The position numbers and the translations under genes are program-made. Below are positions 5,114 through 6,506 of a stretch of DNA of 6,506 nucleotides, piece by piece. Under the pieces are notes generated by a model that did no database searches, was not told where the DNA came from, and was given only the letters and a program-made list of their open reading frames with translations. This DNA is from Acidobacteriota bacterium. GTDB taxonomy: Bacteria; Acidobacteriota; Terriglobia; UBA7540. How positions within the stretch are numbered: position 1 is the stretch's first letter; every line of letters starts with the position of its first letter. Location: contig JAKASH010000174.1 in the NCBI GenBank assembly GCA_021828225.1, forward strand, positions 1 through 6,506. Reading direction: 5' to 3'.

Positions 5114-5252
5114 CAGACCCTTCGCGAATTCCTCAGACCCTCAAAACTTGGGTCTGTGCCAGCCCGCCGGATGGCACTGTGCTAGCCCCGGCATGGTTTC
5201 CGTGCGTGGGTTCGTAGTGTCGCGCCCTGCATAAGACCCACGCACAAGACCC
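5114..5252. repeat. Repeat-rich intergenic block with AGACCC motifs and three hairpins
   Basis: CAGACCC occurs at 5114-5120 and 5134-5140, AAGACCC at 5233-5239 and 5246-5252, and the inverse GGGTCTG at 5150-5156. Three stems follow: CAGACCC/GGGTCTG with a 9-nt loop (5134-5156), GTGCCA/TGGCAC with a 10-nt loop (5156-5177) and a perfect 10-bp GTGCGTGGGT/ACCCACGCAC with a 24-nt loop (5202-5245). No T-run follows any stem. The block lies between two minus-strand genes and has no open frame. It looks like a REP/BIME-type palindromic intergenic repeat, though only one unit is present here so dispersal cannot be shown. Confidence 0.5.
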
Positions 5253-5280
5253 GTGCTGTGGCTACCAAGTTTTGCAGTGT

Positions 5281-5577
5281 TCACGGCAGAGACGCTGTGA
5301 TCTTGTTAATCTCCTCCTCGCTGAAGAGCCGGTGGGTTTGGGTACGCACATTGCCGAGCCTGGCAATGGCCAGCGCCATCTGCGCGACTTTCTCATCATT
5401 GGGGGCCGTCAGGATGAACAGGGTGTCATACTCACTCCCCAGGATGGCGTAGAAGGTTTTCAGTTCCCCTCCCATCTGGTGAATGGTCTTCCTTGCGTCC
5501 TCGACCCGTGTCCCAAGCTGTTTGATCTTTTCGATCCCCTCTTGGGTGAAAGTGAACAACATCAAGTACGTAGCCAT
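5281..5577 (-). CDS. GYD-domain protein
   Basis: A 98-residue protein made of one GYD domain (dimeric alpha/beta-barrel fold). Diagnostic stretches are ATYLMLFTFTQEGIEKIK (2-19), a helix around RVEDARKTIHQMGGELKTFYAILGSEYDTLFILTAPND (24-61, with the GxYD-like GSEYD at 47-51 that corresponds to the family signature) and ALAIARLGNVRTQTHRLFSEEEINKI (69-94). The family is small, cytoplasmic and of unknown biochemical role. ATG at 5577 is chosen over the upstream in-frame ATG at 5595 because GGAGG lies 6 nt before it and the family begins with this strand. The gene is 141 bp downstream of the Cache protein on the same strand, with no obvious terminator between them, so co-transcription is possible. 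Confidence 0.85.
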   Translation of the reverse strand: MATYLMLFTFTQEGIEKIKQLGTRVEDARKTIHQMGGELKTFYAILGSEYDTLFILTAPNDEKVAQMALAIARLGNVRTQTHRLFSEEEINKITASLP

Positions 5578-5718
5578 GTTCGCCTCCTTTTCCAAATCCA
5601 GTAATTTGCCGCTGATCAGGCCTAACGTTCAGCAGCGCGCACTTCGTGAAACCCTAATTCTCGATCGGTTCTGCCGTCCATTCTCCTGCATCGATGGTGC
5701 TGTCGTTAATCCCTTCCG
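5578..5718. other. Gap between the Cache and GYD genes, no gene seen
   Basis: This 141-bp spacer carries the GYD ribosome binding site near its left end and a short palindrome CTGATCAG. No terminator hairpin with a T-run was found, so read-through from the Cache gene is possible. Confidence 0.45.
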
Positions 5719-6231
5719 TTACAGGTAGTATCCGGTTCCGACCACCCATCCGAAGGGTTCGAACAACTGAACATATCCTCTCTTTGGAAGAGGCGTGGTT
5801 TGGCTTTCCTTCGGGAACCAGTAATCGACATATCCGCCTCCGCCCCTCGCCTTTGCGATGAATTCTTTCACAATGAACTTGCCTTTGTAATCCTTAAACT
5901 CAAGCCTGTTTTTTCCTTCGACATCTGTCCGCCCATACAGAACCACATTGGCGCCTTCTGTCGTGTCCGCCCAGAAATACCCTTCTTTGCCGTATCGAAG
6001 GCCACGTAGGAGGTCCGCGCCGAGCTGCTTTGCCTGCTCAAGTGTTAATTCACCGTTTTGATGTTTTGAGTAGACCGTTTGCAGCATACTGATGGCTGTT
6101 TCGACCTGGCTTTTGATCATCAGGTCCTGTGCCGCCGAGCTTTTTCTTGTTGTTGACTGACCAAGGGCGGTCTGGCTGAAAACTATTGTCATCGACAAAA
6201 TCAAAAACATCCCCGCCACAATTCTTTTCAT
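5719..6231 (-). CDS. Exported stand-alone single-Cache (sCache_2-type) protein
   Basis: This 170-residue protein begins with a Sec signal peptide (residues 1-25, MKR then a hydrophobic core, likely cut near ALGQ-S). The remainder is one Cache domain of the sCache_2 type: a long helix (about 34-70, with LMIKSQVETAISMLQ) followed by LRYGKEGYFWADTTEGANVVLYGR, DVEGKNRLEFKD, GGGGYVDYWFPK, PLPKRGY and FEPFGWVVGTGYYL at the very end. These match the ligand-binding part of chemoreceptors, where a membrane helix, HAMP and signalling domain would follow. Here the stop codon comes directly after the domain. ATG at 6231 is chosen because GAGGGGAGGGG precedes it and the signal peptide starts there; an in-frame ATG at 6402 would add 57 residues of poor coding character. 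It is likely a periplasmic or secreted binding protein, possibly a partner of a membrane sensor. Function unproven. Confidence 0.85.
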   Translation of the reverse strand: MKRIVAGMFLILSMTIVFSQTALGQSTTRKSSAAQDLMIKSQVETAISMLQTVYSKHQNGELTLEQAKQLGADLLRGLRYGKEGYFWADTTEGANVVLYGRTDVEGKNRLEFKDYKGKFIVKEFIAKARGGGGYVDYWFPKESQTTPLPKRGYVQLFEPFGWVVGTGYYL

Positions 6232-6364
6232 GTTCCCCTCCCCTCTCGCGACATTTTTACGTAACCATTCAATCTGAGATGGTCGTCTCGGGCGCGCCCT
6301 GAAGCGATGTTCAGCGGCGACCCGGCCGTCGCACGTCACGCCTTCTGGGAAATCGCAAACCTTA

Positions 6365-6378
6365 CAGACCGGGGTCTG
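6365..6378. terminator. Small hairpin after the DUF4440-like gene, weak terminator candidate
   Basis: CAGACC and GGTCTG form a near-continuous 14-bp palindrome (5-bp stem, 4-nt loop) about 40 nt past the stop of the partial gene on the minus strand. The downstream minus-strand sequence is only mildly T-rich, so termination here is uncertain. Confidence 0.25.
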
Positions 6379-6417
6379 CGCCAGGCACAAATCATGATTC
6401 AATACCCTCGCAAGGCT

Positions 6418-6506
6418 TTACGTGGGCTCTTTCAAGTTACTGTTGTCCATGTCTCGGTAAACCTTCCACGAGCCGTCCGGCTGCCGTTTCAGGATTACAA
6501 GGTATT
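6418..6506 (-). CDS. C-terminal end of a DUF4440/SnoaL-like (NTF2 fold) protein, cut by window edge
   Basis: The last 28 codons are visible, reading YLVILKRQPDGSWKVYRDMD followed by NSNLKEPT and TAA. The pattern of a strand ending in LKRQPDGSWKV, then a strand with a DM/DxxN motif, is typical of the C-terminus of DUF4440 and SnoaL-like proteins of the NTF2 fold, which include ketosteroid-isomerase-like enzymes and many proteins of unknown role. The start and the active-site half lie beyond the right edge. The next gene on the same strand (Cache protein) starts 186 bp downstream. Confidence 0.65.
   Translation of the reverse strand, partial: YLVILKRQPDGSWKVYRDMDNSNLKEPT

Noticed and set aside
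5202..5245. Transposon inverted terminal repeats from the 10-bp GTGCGTGGGT/ACCCACGCAC arms
   Set aside because: The arms are only 24 bp apart, enclose no gene and no target-site duplication is evident, so a palindromic repeat unit is a better description.
5600..5683. Small ORF between the Cache and GYD genes on the minus strand (about 19 codons)
   Set aside because: Its AGGAG is only one base from the ATG, too close for normal initiation, and the peptide has no recognisable features.
6232..6402. N-terminal extension of the Cache protein from an upstream in-frame ATG at 6402
   Set aside because: It would bury the signal peptide inside the protein, lacks a good binding site, and the purine-rich Shine-Dalgarno sits directly before the ATG at 6231.

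Overview
The window is bacterial chromosomal DNA of moderately high G+C. Strong Shine-Dalgarno sequences (AGGAGG or close variants) precede almost every gene. The lineage cannot be fixed from 6.5 kb. The mixture of sensory Cache proteins, a GYD protein, a DUF4440/SnoaL-like protein and two oxidoreductases would fit a soil or sediment bacterium such as an acidobacterium, but that is a weak inference. I see no rRNA, tRNA, CRISPR array, transposase or phage gene.

Layout from left to right. (1) 1-754, minus: N-terminal part of a membrane sensor with a Cache_3/Cache_2-type periplasmic domain, cut by the window edge. (2) 755-1269: no convincing gene, one hairpin. (3) 1270-1590, minus: small antibiotic-biosynthesis-monooxygenase-fold protein. 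(4) 1591-1911: a divergent control region with three inverted repeats, a perfect TATAAT box and a leader with three small hairpins. (5) 1912-2370, plus: a cytosine deaminase of the yeast Fcy1 type, the only plus-strand gene. (6) 2371-2526: convergent gap with one hairpin. (7) 2527-3579, minus: zinc-dependent alcohol dehydrogenase. (8) 3747-4865, minus: glycerol-dehydrogenase-family enzyme. It lies upstream of the zinc enzyme in the direction of transcription, separated by 167 bp that hold three dyads. (9) 4866-5280: a leader with a possible 7-codon ORF overlapping a hairpin, then a repeat-rich intergenic stretch. (10) 5281-5577, minus: GYD-domain protein. (11) 5719-6231, minus: exported protein made of a single Cache domain. 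(12) 6418-6506, minus: C-terminal end of a DUF4440/SnoaL-like protein.

The two dehydrogenases are the only pair that suggests a shared job, NAD-linked oxidation of alcohols or polyols (or the reverse reduction). They come from two unrelated families that use the active-site metal differently. The other genes look like independent single-gene units. No clearly new multi-gene system is visible. The best leads are non-coding: the dyad-rich control region at 1591-1911, the attenuator-like leader of the glycerol dehydrogenase gene, and the AGACCC-rich repeat block at 5114-5252. The stand-alone secreted Cache protein is also worth a look.
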